Shown: positions 15,291 through 24,598, counted from the first letter of the stretch. The stretch: 33,102 nucleotides of DNA from an uncultured Clostridium sp. (GCA_905200315.1 CAJKKA010000007.1:1-33102), one strand, 5' to 3'. Numbers and translations are program-made. The notes: a model not told the origin generated them from the letters alone.

Positions 15291-15381
15291 ATATAAATTT
15301 TTAAAATTCTACTAAAATACTTTAAAAAAAATAACAAATGTTATAAAATAAGTCAAAATGTAATTTATAGGAGAAAAGTAG

Positions 15382-17067
15382 ATGACAAAACAATGGAAAT
15401 TTTATGAGGAAAATAATGATAAAGCAGAAGAAATACAAAGAAAATTTAAGATTGGAAAATTAGTAGCCAATATAATTGCAAATAGAGATGTAGGAACAGA
15501 TGAAGATATAAGAATATATTTAAATCCAACCAGAGAAGATTTTCATGATCCATTTTTATTTAATGATATGGAAAAGGCTGTTAATAGAATAATCAAGGCA
15601 ATAGATAATAAAGAAAAAGTTTTAATTTATGGGGATTACGATGTAGATGGAATTACAAGTACAACAGTATTAAAAAAATACTTAGAAGAACGTGGACTAA
15701 ATGTAGAAACATATATTCCTAATAGATTATTCGAAGGTTATGGTTTAAATAATAAAGCTTTAGATGAAATATCAAAGCAAGGTTTTAATTTAATAATAAC
15801 TGTAGATTGTGGTATTTCAGGAGTTGAAGAAATTTCATATGCAAATTCTTTAGGAATAGAAACAATAATAACGGACCACCACGAAACAGGAGATATTTTA
15901 CCAGAGGCAGTAGCTGTAGTAGATGCAAAAAGAAAAGATAATACATATCCCTTTAGAGGATTAGCCGGAGTAGGTGTGGTTTTTAAATTAATACAAGCTA
16001 TATCAATAACATTGAAACTAAAAGAAAAAGAATACTTGAAATATTTAGATTTTGTATGTATTGGAACAATTTCAGATATAGTACCACTTGTAAATGAAAA
16101 CAGAGTAATAGCAAAATTAGGACTTAAATTACTTAATCAAACAAAAAATGTGGGATTAAAAGAACTTATAAAATCTATAGGATTTAAAGAAATAAATTCA
16201 AGTGCAGTTTCATTTGGAATAGCACCACGAATAAATGCTTGTGGTAGAATGGGACATCAAGAAGAAGCTTTAGAATTATTTTTAACAAATAATATAGAAG
16301 AAGCAAAAACAATTACAGAAAAACTAAATAATTATAATTATACAAGACAAGAAATAGAAAGAAAAATTTTTAATGAGGCATTAGAAAAAATAAAAAGAGA
16401 AGGAAATACAAGAAATACCATAGTACTTTCAGGAGAAAATTGGCATCATGGTGTAATTGGAATAGTTTCTTCTAAAATAACGGAAATGTTTTTTAAACCA
16501 AGTATATTAATCTGTTTAGAAGGCGAAAATGGAAAAGGCTCTGGAAGAAGTATTCCAGGATTTGATTTACACGATGCACTAACACAATGTAAAGATAGCT
16601 TAGAAAAATTTGGTGGACATGAAATGGCCGTTGGTTTAACTTTAAAGGCGAAAGAATTTGAAAAATTCAAAGAAGAATTTGAGAATGTTGCAATAAAAGA
16701 AGAAACCTCAAAAATAGTTCCAATAATAAATGTAGATGGAACAATTATACTAAAAGATTTAAATCGTAAAACAATAGAGGAATTAAAACTATTAGAACCA
16801 TTTGGAGATTCTAATAAAGAACCTCTATTTGTATATAAAAATTTAAAAATAGATTCAATAAGAGCTTTAACAGAAGGAAAACATTTAAAATTAACATTAC
16901 GTGACACAAACTATAGAATTAATGCTATCGGATTTAATTTAGGACATTTAGTTGAAGAATATAAAATAGGTGATAAAATAGATATAGTAGGAACAATAGA
17001 AATTAATTCATACAATGGAGTGGAAAGCATACAATTAAACTTAAAAGATGTGATGAAATCCTTTTAA
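15382..17067 (+). CDS. recJ: Single-stranded-DNA exonuclease RecJ (short form)
   Basis: The 561-aa protein has the DHH-family motifs: YGDYDVDG (83-90), ITVDCG (139-144), TDHH (164-167), and the DFVCIGTISDIVP segment (motif IV), then the DHHA1 part with GENWHHGVIGIVSSK and GSGRSIPGFDLHDAL, the KFGGHEMAVGLTL motif, and a C-terminal OB domain (from about 455, LLEPFGDSNKEPLF...). It degrades single-stranded DNA 5' to 3' in recombination and repair. B. subtilis RecJ (YrvE) is about 786 aa with an extra C-terminal domain; this form ends after the OB domain as in Gram-negative RecJ. The ATG follows ATAGGAGAAAAGTAG. It is 33 bases ahead of relA. Confidence 0.95.
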   Translation: MTKQWKFYEENNDKAEEIQRKFKIGKLVANIIANRDVGTDEDIRIYLNPTREDFHDPFLFNDMEKAVNRIIKAIDNKEKVLIYGDYDVDGITSTTVLKKYLEERGLNVETYIPNRLFEGYGLNNKALDEISKQGFNLIITVDCGISGVEEISYANSLGIETIITDHHETGDILPEAVAVVDAKRKDNTYPFRGLAGVGVVFKLIQAISITLKLKEKEYLKYLDFVCIGTISDIVPLVNENRVIAKLGLKLLNQTKNVGLKELIKSIGFKEINSSAVSFGIAPRINACGRMGHQEEALELFLTNNIEEAKTITEKLNNYNYTRQEIERKIFNEALEKIKREGNTRNTIVLSGENWHHGVIGIVSSKITEMFFKPSILICLEGENGKGSGRSIPGFDLHDALTQCKDSLEKFGGHEMAVGLTLKAKEFEKFKEEFENVAIKEETSKIVPIINVDGTIILKDLNRKTIEELKLLEPFGDSNKEPLFVYKNLKIDSIRALTEGKHLKLTLRDTNYRINAIGFNLGHLVEEYKIGDKIDIVGTIEINSYNGVESIQLNLKDVMKSF

Positions 17068-17100
17068 AGGGAAATGACTATAGAAAGGAATGTGATAAAT

Positions 17101-19296
17101 ATGAAAGAAAAAGAAATAACAATACAAGATATAATTGCAAAAAGAAAAGAACATTCAAGAAAAGTAGATACAAAATTAATAATGAAAGCATACAACTTAG
17201 CAGATGGAAAACACAAAAATCAATGTAGAAAATCTGGAGAACCATATATAATTCATCCAATGAATGTTGCGTATATTCTAGCAGATATAGGATTAGATGA
17301 TGAAACAATATGTGCAGCACTTTTACATGATACTGTAGAAGACACAGATGTAACAAACGAAGATATAGTTAGAGAATTTGGTGAAGATATTGCAAATATG
17401 GTTGCAGGAGTAACAAAACTTGGAAAACTACAATTTACATCTATTGAAGAACAACAAGTTGAAGACTATAGAAAAATGTTCTTAGCAATGGGAAAAGATA
17501 TAAGAGTTATTTTAATAAAATTAGCAGATAGACTTCATAATATGAGAACACTAAAATATTTATCAAAAGAAAGACAAATTGCAAATGCAAAAGAAACACA
17601 AGAACTATATGCACCACTTGCAAATCGTTTAGGTGTATATAATTTAAAATGGGAACTAGAAGACTTATCTTTTAAATACTTAAATCCAGAAGAATATAAA
17701 GAAATAGTAGATGGATTAAATAAAAAAAGAGATGAACGTCTAAAATTTATTAATAAAATAATAGATGATATACACATAGAATTAAAAAGAAGAAAAATAG
17801 ATGCAGAAGTAACAGGAAGGGCAAAACATTTATATTCTATTTATAGAAAAATGAAAAGAGATAATAAAACACTAGATCAAATATATGATTTATTTGCATT
17901 ACGTATTTTAGTAAAAAATGTAAAAGATTGTTATGCAGCCTTAGGTGTTGTTCATGAAATGTACAACCCTATGCCTGGAAGATTTAAAGACTATATTTCA
18001 GTACCAAAACCAAACATGTATCAATCTATACATACTACTTTATTAGGTGAAAAAGGAACTCCCTTTGAGGTTCAAATAAGAACTTATGAAATGCATAGAG
18101 TTGCAGAATTTGGTATAGCAGCACACTGGGCATATAAAGAAGCAAGCTATAGTAAAAAAGGAAAACAAAATGTAAAAGTAAGTGCAGACCAAGACAAATT
18201 AGCATGGCTTAGAGAAACCTTGGAATGGCAAAAAGAATTACGAGATCCAGATGAATTCTTAAAAACTTTAAAAACAGAACTTTTTGAAGATGAAGTATAT
18301 GTATTTACTCCAAAGGGAAAAATAAAAGTATTACCAAGAGATGCAACACCAATAGATTTTGCATATGCAATACATGAAGAAATAGGACATCATATGTGTG
18401 GCTGTAAAATAAATAGTAAAATGATGCCAATAGTTACAAAACTAAAAAATGGAGATATTGTTGAAATATTAACAAATGACTCTCAAAAAGGTCCAAGTAG
18501 AGATTGGCTTAAATTTATAAAAACCACAAAAGCAAAAAGCAAAATACAGGGATGGTTTAAAAGAGAACAAAGAGATGAAAATATAGAAAAAGGAAAAGAC
18601 TTAGTAGAAAAAGAAATAAAACGTATTGGAATGAGTTATGAAGATATTTTCAAATATGTAAATGCAGCACTAGAAAGATATAAATTTAAAAATGTAGACG
18701 ATATGTATGCAACAGTAGGATTTGGAGCAATATCGGCAGGAAAAGTAATTGCAAGAATGCTTCAAGAATACAGAAAAGAACATAAAGAAGAAAACTTAGA
18801 AGAAAAAATAGAAGAACTTGCAAAGTCTAAAAAGAAAATTAAGAAAACATCAAGCAATGGTGTAATAGTAAAAGGAATAGATAACTGCTTAATAAAACTT
18901 TCTAAATGTTGTAACCCAGTTCCTGGAGACGAAATTATAGGATATATAACAAAAGGAAGAGGAGTTTCAATACATAGAAAAGATTGTACAAACATTGATG
19001 ACTTAGTAAATGAAGAATCAAGAATAATAGATGTAGCTTGGGCAGATGAAAGCAGTGATTCTTACCAAGTTGATATAGAAATTTATGCTAATGATAGAAG
19101 CGGTTTATTAGCAGACATAATAAGAGTTATTGGAAATACACAAAGCAAATTAATAGCAGTAAACTCAAGAGCAAATAAAGACAAAACAGCAATAACAGAA
19201 ATAACAATAGAAGTAGAAAATAAGGATGAATTAAAAAAAGTAATGAACTCATTACAAAGAGTTGATAATGTTTACGAAGTAAAAAGACGTAAATAA
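17101..19296 (+). CDS. relA: Bifunctional (p)ppGpp synthetase/hydrolase RelA/SpoT
   Basis: I choose the ATG at 17101 (731 aa), preceded by AAAGGAATGTGATAAAT; an upstream ATG at 17074 has its site only 2 bases away. The N-terminal HD hydrolase domain includes IHPMNVAYIL (H52) and HDTVEDTDV (H76-D77). The synthetase domain includes TGRAKHLYSIYRKMKR, YDLFALRILVKNV and YQSIHTTLLGEKG. TGS follows (VYVFTPKGKIKVLPRDATP), then a helical region, a Cys-containing segment (KLSKCCNPVPGDEIIGYIT) and a final ACT domain (YANDRSGLLADIIRVIGNTQ). It makes and degrades the stringent-response alarmone. recJ and relA are also near each other in B. subtilis, where apt lies between; apt is absent here. Confidence 0.97.
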   Translation: MKEKEITIQDIIAKRKEHSRKVDTKLIMKAYNLADGKHKNQCRKSGEPYIIHPMNVAYILADIGLDDETICAALLHDTVEDTDVTNEDIVREFGEDIANMVAGVTKLGKLQFTSIEEQQVEDYRKMFLAMGKDIRVILIKLADRLHNMRTLKYLSKERQIANAKETQELYAPLANRLGVYNLKWELEDLSFKYLNPEEYKEIVDGLNKKRDERLKFINKIIDDIHIELKRRKIDAEVTGRAKHLYSIYRKMKRDNKTLDQIYDLFALRILVKNVKDCYAALGVVHEMYNPMPGRFKDYISVPKPNMYQSIHTTLLGEKGTPFEVQIRTYEMHRVAEFGIAAHWAYKEASYSKKGKQNVKVSADQDKLAWLRETLEWQKELRDPDEFLKTLKTELFEDEVYVFTPKGKIKVLPRDATPIDFAYAIHEEIGHHMCGCKINSKMMPIVTKLKNGDIVEILTNDSQKGPSRDWLKFIKTTKAKSKIQGWFKREQRDENIEKGKDLVEKEIKRIGMSYEDIFKYVNAALERYKFKNVDDMYATVGFGAISAGKVIARMLQEYRKEHKEENLEEKIEELAKSKKKIKKTSSNGVIVKGIDNCLIKLSKCCNPVPGDEIIGYITKGRGVSIHRKDCTNIDDLVNEESRIIDVAWADESSDSYQVDIEIYANDRSGLLADIIRVIGNTQSKLIAVNSRANKDKTAITEITIEVENKDELKKVMNSLQRVDNVYEVKRRK

Positions 19297-19310
19297 AAAG
19301 AGGTTAACAA

Positions 19311-19958
19311 ATGATATTAAAAGAATTAAAAATAAAAACAAATTTGGACGAATTAACTAATTGTTATATAGTACATGACGAAGAATCAAAAGAGACAATG
19401 GTTATAGACCCTGCTGGAGAAGCAGAAAAAATAATAGAAATGTTAAATATACTAGAAGCAAAATTAAAATATATATATTTAACACACTGCCACGGAGACC
19501 ATATAGGTGCAGTGCAGGAATTAAAAGAAAAATATAATTGTAAAATATTAATACACAGAGACGATGCGGAAGGATTAAGTGATTACAAAGTAAATTTAAC
19601 AAATTACATGGAAATGGGAAAAATTGAATTAGATGCAGATTCAAGAGTAGACGATGGAGATTTAATACATTTAGGAAATTTAGAACTAAGAGTAATTCAC
19701 ACACCAGGTCACACCAAAGGAGGAAGCTCATTATTTTGTGAAAAAGAAAAATGTTTATTTTCAGGAGATACATTATTTAGAGGAACATGGGGAAGAACAG
19801 ATTTGCCAACCTCAGATAGAGAAGCAATAATGAATTCAATAGTAAAAAAACTACTAATATTACCAGACGAAACAATAGTATATCCAGGGCATGGAAAATC
19901 TACAAGAATAAAAGATGAAAAACCAATATACTTAGAGTTGAAGCCAAAATTGTATTAA
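19311..19958 (+). CDS. MBL-fold hydrolase, glyoxalase II-like (YqgX type)
   Basis: The 215-aa protein has the metallo-beta-lactamase metal motif THCHGDH (H59, H61, D63, H64), VIHTPGHTKGG, CLFSGDTLFRGTWGRTDLP and VYPGHG. These match the short hydroxyacylglutathione hydrolase-like enzymes (YqgX/GloB family) that accept small thioesters or related substrates; Clostridia lack glutathione in most cases, so the native substrate is uncertain. It is 14 bases after relA with AAAGAGGTTAACAA in front of the ATG and is likely part of a recJ-relA operon. A long terminator follows. Confidence 0.88.
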   Translation: MILKELKIKTNLDELTNCYIVHDEESKETMVIDPAGEAEKIIEMLNILEAKLKYIYLTHCHGDHIGAVQELKEKYNCKILIHRDDAEGLSDYKVNLTNYMEMGKIELDADSRVDDGDLIHLGNLELRVIHTPGHTKGGSSLFCEKEKCLFSGDTLFRGTWGRTDLPTSDREAIMNSIVKKLLILPDETIVYPGHGKSTRIKDEKPIYLELKPKLY

Positions 19959-19966
19959 AAAAACAT

Positions 19967-20021
19967 AACCCACCTAAGTTAAGCATAAAATTAAATAGCT
20001 TAATTTAGGAGGGGTTTTTTT
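19967..20021 (+). terminator. Terminator whose 3' arm holds the next gene's ribosome binding site
   Basis: AACCCACCTAAGTTAAGC (19967-19984) pairs with GCTTAATTTAGGAGGGGTT (19998-20016) with a few mismatches and a 13-base loop, followed by a T run to 20021. AGGAGG (20007-20012), the binding site for the TTG at 20020, lies wholly in the 3' arm, so the hairpin both ends transcription and hides translation initiation. Confidence 0.78.
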
Positions 20022-20799
20022 GTTTTTTATATTTAATAAGGAAAAAATAAGTTCATATCTTGTAGCATTTTCTACAGTTGCAGTGTTGTTTACAATGTCA
20101 ATTTTTGTAAATAATAAACAAACACTTGAAGTTTCAAGCAATACAAAAGAGAATCTTCCTATATATAATGTTCAAACTGAAGAAAATGCAGTCTCTCTAA
20201 CAATGAATTGCGCTTGGAATGCAGACGATATAGATTCTATTTTAGATACCTTGAATAAGTACAATATTAAAATAACATTTTTTATTGTAGGAGATTGGGC
20301 GGATAAATATCCAGAAGCGGTAAAAAAAATAAATGAAAATGGTCATGAAATAGGAAATCACTCTAATACACATCCACATATAAATAAATTAAATATAGAT
20401 AAAAATTGTGAGGAAATTACAAAATGTAGCGAAAAGTTAAAAAATATTACTGGTAAAGAAGTTAACTTATATAGATGCCCATATGGGGAATATAATAATA
20501 CTGTAATAAATGCTGCAAATAGTTTAAATTATTATCCAATACAATGGTCATTGGATACATTAGATTATACTGGACTTACAGGAAATGAAATGTGGAATAG
20601 ATTAGATAGAAAGCTAAAAAAAGGTGATATTATTTTAATGCATAATGGCACAAAACATACTGCAGATAGCTTAGAATTGTTAATTAAAAACATACAAAGT
20701 AAAGGGTTTGAAATAAAAAAAGTTTCAGATATAATATATAAAGATAATTATAAAATTAATGAAAATGGTACACAAATACAAATAAAAGGTTTACAATAA
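20020..20799 (+). CDS. PdaB-like polysaccharide deacetylase (NodB family)
   Basis: TTG at 20020 lies 7 bases after AGGAGG. The 259-aa protein has a short cytoplasmic N-terminus, one membrane segment (about 11-30), and a NodB domain (56-240). Motif 2 is intact (GHEIGNHSNTHPHIN, H114/H118), motif 3 reads YRCPYGEYNN (normally RPPYG), motif 4 PIQWSLDTLDYTG and motif 5 ILMHNGTKHTADSLELLI. The first motif, normally TFDD, is TMNC (61-64), so both the usual catalytic Asp and its partner are replaced, with D69/D70 nearby. The length and N-terminus resemble the sporulation protein PdaB of B. subtilis. The role may be cortex or envelope carbohydrate modification, but activity is uncertain. Confidence 0.8.
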   Translation: MFFIFNKEKISSYLVAFSTVAVLFTMSIFVNNKQTLEVSSNTKENLPIYNVQTEENAVSLTMNCAWNADDIDSILDTLNKYNIKITFFIVGDWADKYPEAVKKINENGHEIGNHSNTHPHINKLNIDKNCEEITKCSEKLKNITGKEVNLYRCPYGEYNNTVINAANSLNYYPIQWSLDTLDYTGLTGNEMWNRLDRKLKKGDIILMHNGTKHTADSLELLIKNIQSKGFEIKKVSDIIYKDNYKINENGTQIQIKGLQ

Positions 20800-20822
20800 T
20801 TTCACAAATTTCCAATTTTATG

Positions 20823-20851
20823 TAGACAAAATAAAAAAAATAAGTTATAAT
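20823..20851 (+). promoter_or_regulatory. Promoter of the SSB-like gene
   Basis: TAGACA (20823-20828), a 17-base spacer and TATAAT (20846-20851). The leader to the TTG start is about 85 bases, long for a simple promoter, so an untranslated leader with unknown function is present. Confidence 0.65.
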
Positions 20852-20943
20852 AGTTATGTCGACTAAAAAATGTATTCTAAAAGATAAGCAATATGAATAA
20901 AATACATTAGATAAGATTAAATAAAGTATAGGAGGAAAAAAAG

Positions 20944-21630
20944 TTGATTACAAATTATTCAGATAATAACCATTTAGTATTGGTTGGTAGAATTACAAGC
21001 GACAAGAGATTCAGTCACGAAATTTATGGAGAAAAGTTTTATATTTTTGATGTTGAGGTACCACGTTTAAGTGGAAATTCAGATTTAATACCTGTAACAA
21101 TCTCAGAAAGATTAGTTCCAACAGATGAACTAACTATAGGCAAAAAGATTATGGTAGAAGGACAATTTAGATCTTACAACAGTTATGAAGGAGAAAGAAA
21201 CAGATTAGTTTTAACAGTATTTGTTAAAGAATTACAATTCTTAGAAGATGTTGAAATGACTGATGAAGAAGCAAAACAAGATTTAAAAGAAAATATATCA
21301 AATGAAGTTACTCTAATTGGTTATGTATGTAAAACACCAATATATAGACAAACACCATTTGGAAGAGAAATTTCAGATATATTATTAGCAGTAAATAGAG
21401 CATATAACAAATCAGATTACATACCAGCAATAGCATGGGGACGTAATGCAAGATTTTGTAAAAATATAGAAGTTGGAACCAAAGTAAAAATAGTAGGAAG
21501 AGTTCAATCTAGACAATACGAGAAAAAACATGAAGATGGAACAAGTGAAATGAAAGTAGCTTATGAAGTTTCAGTAGCAAGTTTAGAATTAATGGATGAA
21601 AAAGAAGAAAGCAATGAAGAAATAGGATAA
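20944..21630 (+). CDS. SSB-like protein with two OB folds
   Basis: A TTG start follows TAGGAGGAAAAAAAG. The 228-aa product has two SSB-type OB domains: residues 8-105 (NHLVLVGRITSDKRFSHEIY..., KIMVEGQFRSYNSYEGER) and 115-218 (NEVTLIGYVCKTPIYRQTPF, DYIPAIAWGRNARFC, KIVGRVQSRQYEKKHEDG, YEVSVASLEL). Bacterial SSB usually has one OB fold and an acidic C-terminal tip, DDDIPF; this ends in EEIG, without that tip. It could bind single-stranded DNA as a two-domain protein or act as a primosome-like factor. It is alone between the deacetylase gene and pyrH, with its own promoter and terminator. Confidence 0.82.
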   Translation: MITNYSDNNHLVLVGRITSDKRFSHEIYGEKFYIFDVEVPRLSGNSDLIPVTISERLVPTDELTIGKKIMVEGQFRSYNSYEGERNRLVLTVFVKELQFLEDVEMTDEEAKQDLKENISNEVTLIGYVCKTPIYRQTPFGREISDILLAVNRAYNKSDYIPAIAWGRNARFCKNIEVGTKVKIVGRVQSRQYEKKHEDGTSEMKVAYEVSVASLELMDEKEESNEEIG

Positions 21631-21633
21631 AAT

Positions 21634-21666
21634 AAAAAAATCTACCTTTAATTGGTAGATTTTTTT
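21634..21666 (+). terminator. Terminator after the SSB-like gene
   Basis: AAAAAAATCTACC (21634-21646) pairs perfectly with GGTAGATTTTTTT (21654-21666) around a 7-base loop. Confidence 0.9.
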
Positions 21667-21700
21667 ATTTATATAATATTAAAAATTTTATGAAAAAATA

Positions 21701-21730
21701 TATACAATTACAAACAAAGTATGATAGAAT
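21701..21730 (+). promoter_or_regulatory. Candidate promoter of the pyrH-rseP operon
   Basis: TATACA (21701-21706), an 18-base spacer and TAGAAT (21725-21730) with an extended -10 TGA. The -35 is poor, so the call is tentative. Confidence 0.4.
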
Positions 21731-21766
21731 ACAAAAAGTAAAAATAAGAATAGGAGTGAGTGTGTT

Positions 21767-22474
21767 TTGAGCGAAGCAAAGTATAAAAGAATACTGCTTA
21801 AATTAAGCGGAGAAGCTTTAGCAGGAAACAAAAAAACAGGAGTTGATGTTGAAACTGTTGGAAAAATTTGCGATGAAATAAAAAAAGTTGTAAACATGGG
21901 AGTTCAAGTTGCTATAGTAGTTGGTGGAGGAAATTTCTGGCGTGGACGTCAAGGGCATCAAATGGAAAGAACAACAGCAGATTATATGGGAATGCTTGCA
22001 ACAGCTATGAATGGATTAGCTCTTCAAGATGCATTAGAAGCAAGAGGGGTAAATTCAAGAGTACAAACTGCAATAGAAATGAGAGAAATAGCTGAACCCT
22101 TTATTCAAAGAAAAGCATTAAAACACTTAGAAAGAGGAAGAGTGGTAATATTTGCATGTGGTACAGGTCATCCATATTTTACAACAGATACTGCTGCAGT
22201 ATTAAGAGCAACAGAAATTAATGCAGATATTATACTTTTAGGAAAAGCTATAGATGCAGTATATTCAGCTGATCCAAAATTAGACGCAAATGCAATAAAG
22301 TACGAAGCAATAAAATATATGGATGTATTAGAAAAAGATTTAAAAGTTATGGATTCAACAGCTACTGCAATGTGTAGGGACAACAATCTACCATTGTTAG
22401 TTTTTGGTATAGCAGATCCAGAAAACATTGTTAGAGCTGTAAAAGGCGAAAAAATAGGTACAATAGTATCTTAA
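21767..22474 (+). CDS. pyrH: UMP kinase
   Basis: A TTG start (21767) follows AGGAG by 10 bases; no ATG is near the N-terminus. The 235-aa product is full length: [10 protein letters not shown] (phosphate-binding), [62 protein letters not shown] and [15 protein letters not shown] are PyrH signatures. It phosphorylates UMP to UDP in pyrimidine nucleotide synthesis. It opens a conserved cluster (pyrH-frr-uppS-cdsA-rseP); the usual rpsB-tsf genes in front are absent and an SSB-like gene sits there instead. Confidence 0.97.
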   Translation: MSEAKYKRILLKLSGEALAGNKKTGVDVETVGKICDEIKKVVNMGVQVAIVVGGGNFWRGRQGHQMERTTADYMGMLATAMNGLALQDALEARGVNSRVQTAIEMREIAEPFIQRKALKHLERGRVVIFACGTGHPYFTTDTAAVLRATEINADIILLGKAIDAVYSADPKLDANAIKYEAIKYMDVLEKDLKVMDSTATAMCRDNNLPLLVFGIADPENIVRAVKGEKIGTIVS

Positions 22475-22514
22475 ATAAAAAAGGCAATTAAAGCAAAGAA
22501 AAGGAGATAAAATT

Positions 22515-23063
22515 ATGGATTATTCAAATATTGAAGATAGAATGGAAAAAACAGTAGGGGCATATGAAAGAAATTTATCAGAAATAAGAGCTGGTAGAGC
22601 CAATCCTGCAGTATTAAATAAAGTAAAAATAGATTACTATGGTGTTCCAACACCAATTAGTCAAGTTGCAGGTGTTTCTGTACCAGAAGCAAGACTAATA
22701 GTTATTCAACCTTGGGATGCAAGTGTGCTAAAAGATATAGAAAAAGCTATATTAACATCAGATATAGGAATTAACCCTAATAATGATGGTAAAGTTATTC
22801 GTTTAGCTTTTCCTGAACTTACAGAAGAAAGAAGAAAAGAATTAGTAAAAGATATTAAAAAAATGGCAGAGGAAGCAAAGGTAGCAGTTCGTTCTGTAAG
22901 AAGAGATGGAATAGATGAGTTTAAAACAAAACAAAAAAATTCTGAAATAACAGAAGATGATTTAAAAGTAGCAGAAAGTGAAATTCAAAAATTAACAGAT
23001 GCAAAAATTGCAGATATAGATTCAATTTTAGAAAAGAAAGAAAAAGAAGTTATGTCAGTTTAA
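22515..23063 (+). CDS. frr: Ribosome recycling factor
   Basis: The 182-aa product matches RRF from start to end: SEIRAGRANPAVLNKVKIDY, GVPTPISQVAGVSVPEAR, VIQPWDASVLKDIEKAI, GINPNNDGKVIRLAFPELT and a C-terminal helix (DAKIADIDSILEKKEKEVMSV). It splits the post-termination ribosome with EF-G. It is 40 bases after pyrH with AAAGGAGATAAAATT in front. Confidence 0.98.
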   Translation: MDYSNIEDRMEKTVGAYERNLSEIRAGRANPAVLNKVKIDYYGVPTPISQVAGVSVPEARLIVIQPWDASVLKDIEKAILTSDIGINPNNDGKVIRLAFPELTEERRKELVKDIKKMAEEAKVAVRSVRRDGIDEFKTKQKNSEITEDDLKVAESEIQKLTDAKIADIDSILEKKEKEVMSV

Positions 23064-23080
23064 TATAAAGGAGTATAGCA

Positions 23081-23788
23081 ATGAATACAGAAAATATGCC
23101 TAAGCATATTGCAATTATAATGGATGGAAATAGAAGATGGGCTAGAGAAAGAGGACTAGAACCAAAACAAGGGCACAAAGAAGGTGCAAAAACATTAGAA
23201 AAAATTGTGCGATATGCAAATAAAATAGGTTTGAAATATATTACAGTTTATGCATTTTCTACAGAAAACTGGAAACGATCAGAAGATGAAGTAGGGGCAT
23301 TAATGATACTTCTTCAAAGATATTTAGACAATTATTCCAAAAGAGCAGATACAGAAAATATAAAAGTAAAAGTTTTAGGCGATATAACAAGACTTTCAGA
23401 AGGAATGCAAAAATCTATAAAAAAATGTATGGAAAGAACAAAAAATAATACGGGAGTTACATTTAATATTGCACTTAATTATGGAGGAAGAAATGAAATC
23501 CTATCAGCTGTAAAAAACATTGCATATGAGGTAAAAAACGGAAATATAAATGTAGAAGATATTACAGAAGATACTATTTCAAATAACTTATATACTGCTG
23601 GAGAGCCAGACCCAGATTTACTTATAAGAACAAGTGGAGAGCTACGTTTAAGTAACTTTTTACTTTGGCAACTTGCATATACAGAATTTTTATTTATAGA
23701 TAAAAATTGGCCAGACTTTTCAGAAGAAGATATAAATGAAGCAATAGAAGTATATCAAAAGAGAAATAGAAAATTTGGGGGAAAATAA
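23081..23788 (+). CDS. uppS: Undecaprenyl diphosphate synthase
   Basis: The 235-aa cis-prenyltransferase has HIAIIMDGNRRWARERG with D15 and the R18/R19/W20 set, GHKEGAKTLEKIV, YAFSTENWKR, FNIALNYGGRNEI and a closing PDLLIRTSGELRLSNFLLWQ with EFLF. It makes the C55 lipid carrier for cell wall synthesis. AAAGGAGTATAGCA is upstream. Its stop codon is followed at once by the cdsA start, so the two are translationally coupled. Confidence 0.97.
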   Translation: MNTENMPKHIAIIMDGNRRWARERGLEPKQGHKEGAKTLEKIVRYANKIGLKYITVYAFSTENWKRSEDEVGALMILLQRYLDNYSKRADTENIKVKVLGDITRLSEGMQKSIKKCMERTKNNTGVTFNIALNYGGRNEILSAVKNIAYEVKNGNINVEDITEDTISNNLYTAGEPDPDLLIRTSGELRLSNFLLWQLAYTEFLFIDKNWPDFSEEDINEAIEVYQKRNRKFGGK

Positions 23789-24598
23789 ATGGACATAAAA
23801 CGAGTTTTAACAGGAGTTATAGGATTTCCTGTAATAGCGGCTATTTTAATATTTAGTAACACATATATTTTTGATGGAATAGTTGCAATTATAGCTTTAA
23901 TAGCAGTACATGAGTTTTATAATAGTTTTATAGTAACAAAAAAAGCTAAGCCAGTAACATTTTTAGGATACATTTCTTGTATAGGAATAGCTTTAATACA
24001 TATAATACCAAAGGAATATTTACCATTAATAGTTACTTTGCTAATACCAGCAATTATTTTAATATTATTTGCTGAAAGTATTTTTAGCAAAATGAAAACA
24101 AATATAATAGATATATCTGTTACATTGTTTGGAATGTCATATGTATTAGTATTTTTTAGTTTTATAGCATTAATTAGAGGATTGAACAATGGAAATTTAC
24201 TAGTGTGGTATATATTTATGGCAGCTTGGGGAACAGATATTTTAGCTTATTTGGTAGGAAAATATTTAGGAAAACACAAATTTTCAGAAATAAGTCCTAA
24301 GAAAACAATAGAAGGTTGCATAGGAGGATTAATTGGAGCAGTATTATTTGTTCTAATATATACAGCATTTTTAAATAAAGTATTTAATACAAACATAAGT
24401 TATATATTAATGACATCATATGCAATTATATGGAGCATATTAGGGCAAATAGGAGACTTTGCAGCGTCAACAGTAAAAAGATATACAGGAATAAAAGATT
24501 ATAGCAATTTACTTCCTGGACACGGAGGAATGTTAGATAGATTTGATAGTGTAATTTTCATTGCACCATTTGCATATATTTTATTAATGTTAATATAA
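23789..24598 (+). CDS. cdsA: Phosphatidate cytidylyltransferase
   Basis: The 269-aa protein has about seven to eight hydrophobic helices and the CdsA signature near the end: WGTDILAYLVGKYLGKHKFS, ISPKKTIEGCIGGLIG and LLPGHGGMLDRFDSVIF. It makes CDP-diacylglycerol for phospholipid synthesis in the membrane. Zero bases separate it from uppS. It is followed by a GC-rich hairpin and 114 bases without a gene before rseP, where dxr would usually be. Confidence 0.96.
   Translation: MDIKRVLTGVIGFPVIAAILIFSNTYIFDGIVAIIALIAVHEFYNSFIVTKKAKPVTFLGYISCIGIALIHIIPKEYLPLIVTLLIPAIILILFAESIFSKMKTNIIDISVTLFGMSYVLVFFSFIALIRGLNNGNLLVWYIFMAAWGTDILAYLVGKYLGKHKFSEISPKKTIEGCIGGLIGAVLFVLIYTAFLNKVFNTNISYILMTSYAIIWSILGQIGDFAASTVKRYTGIKDYSNLLPGHGGMLDRFDSVIFIAPFAYILLMLI

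Noticed and set aside
16446..16907. 153-codon minus-strand frame inside recJ
   Set aside because: Lies opposite a conserved recJ domain and has no start signal or recognisable motif.
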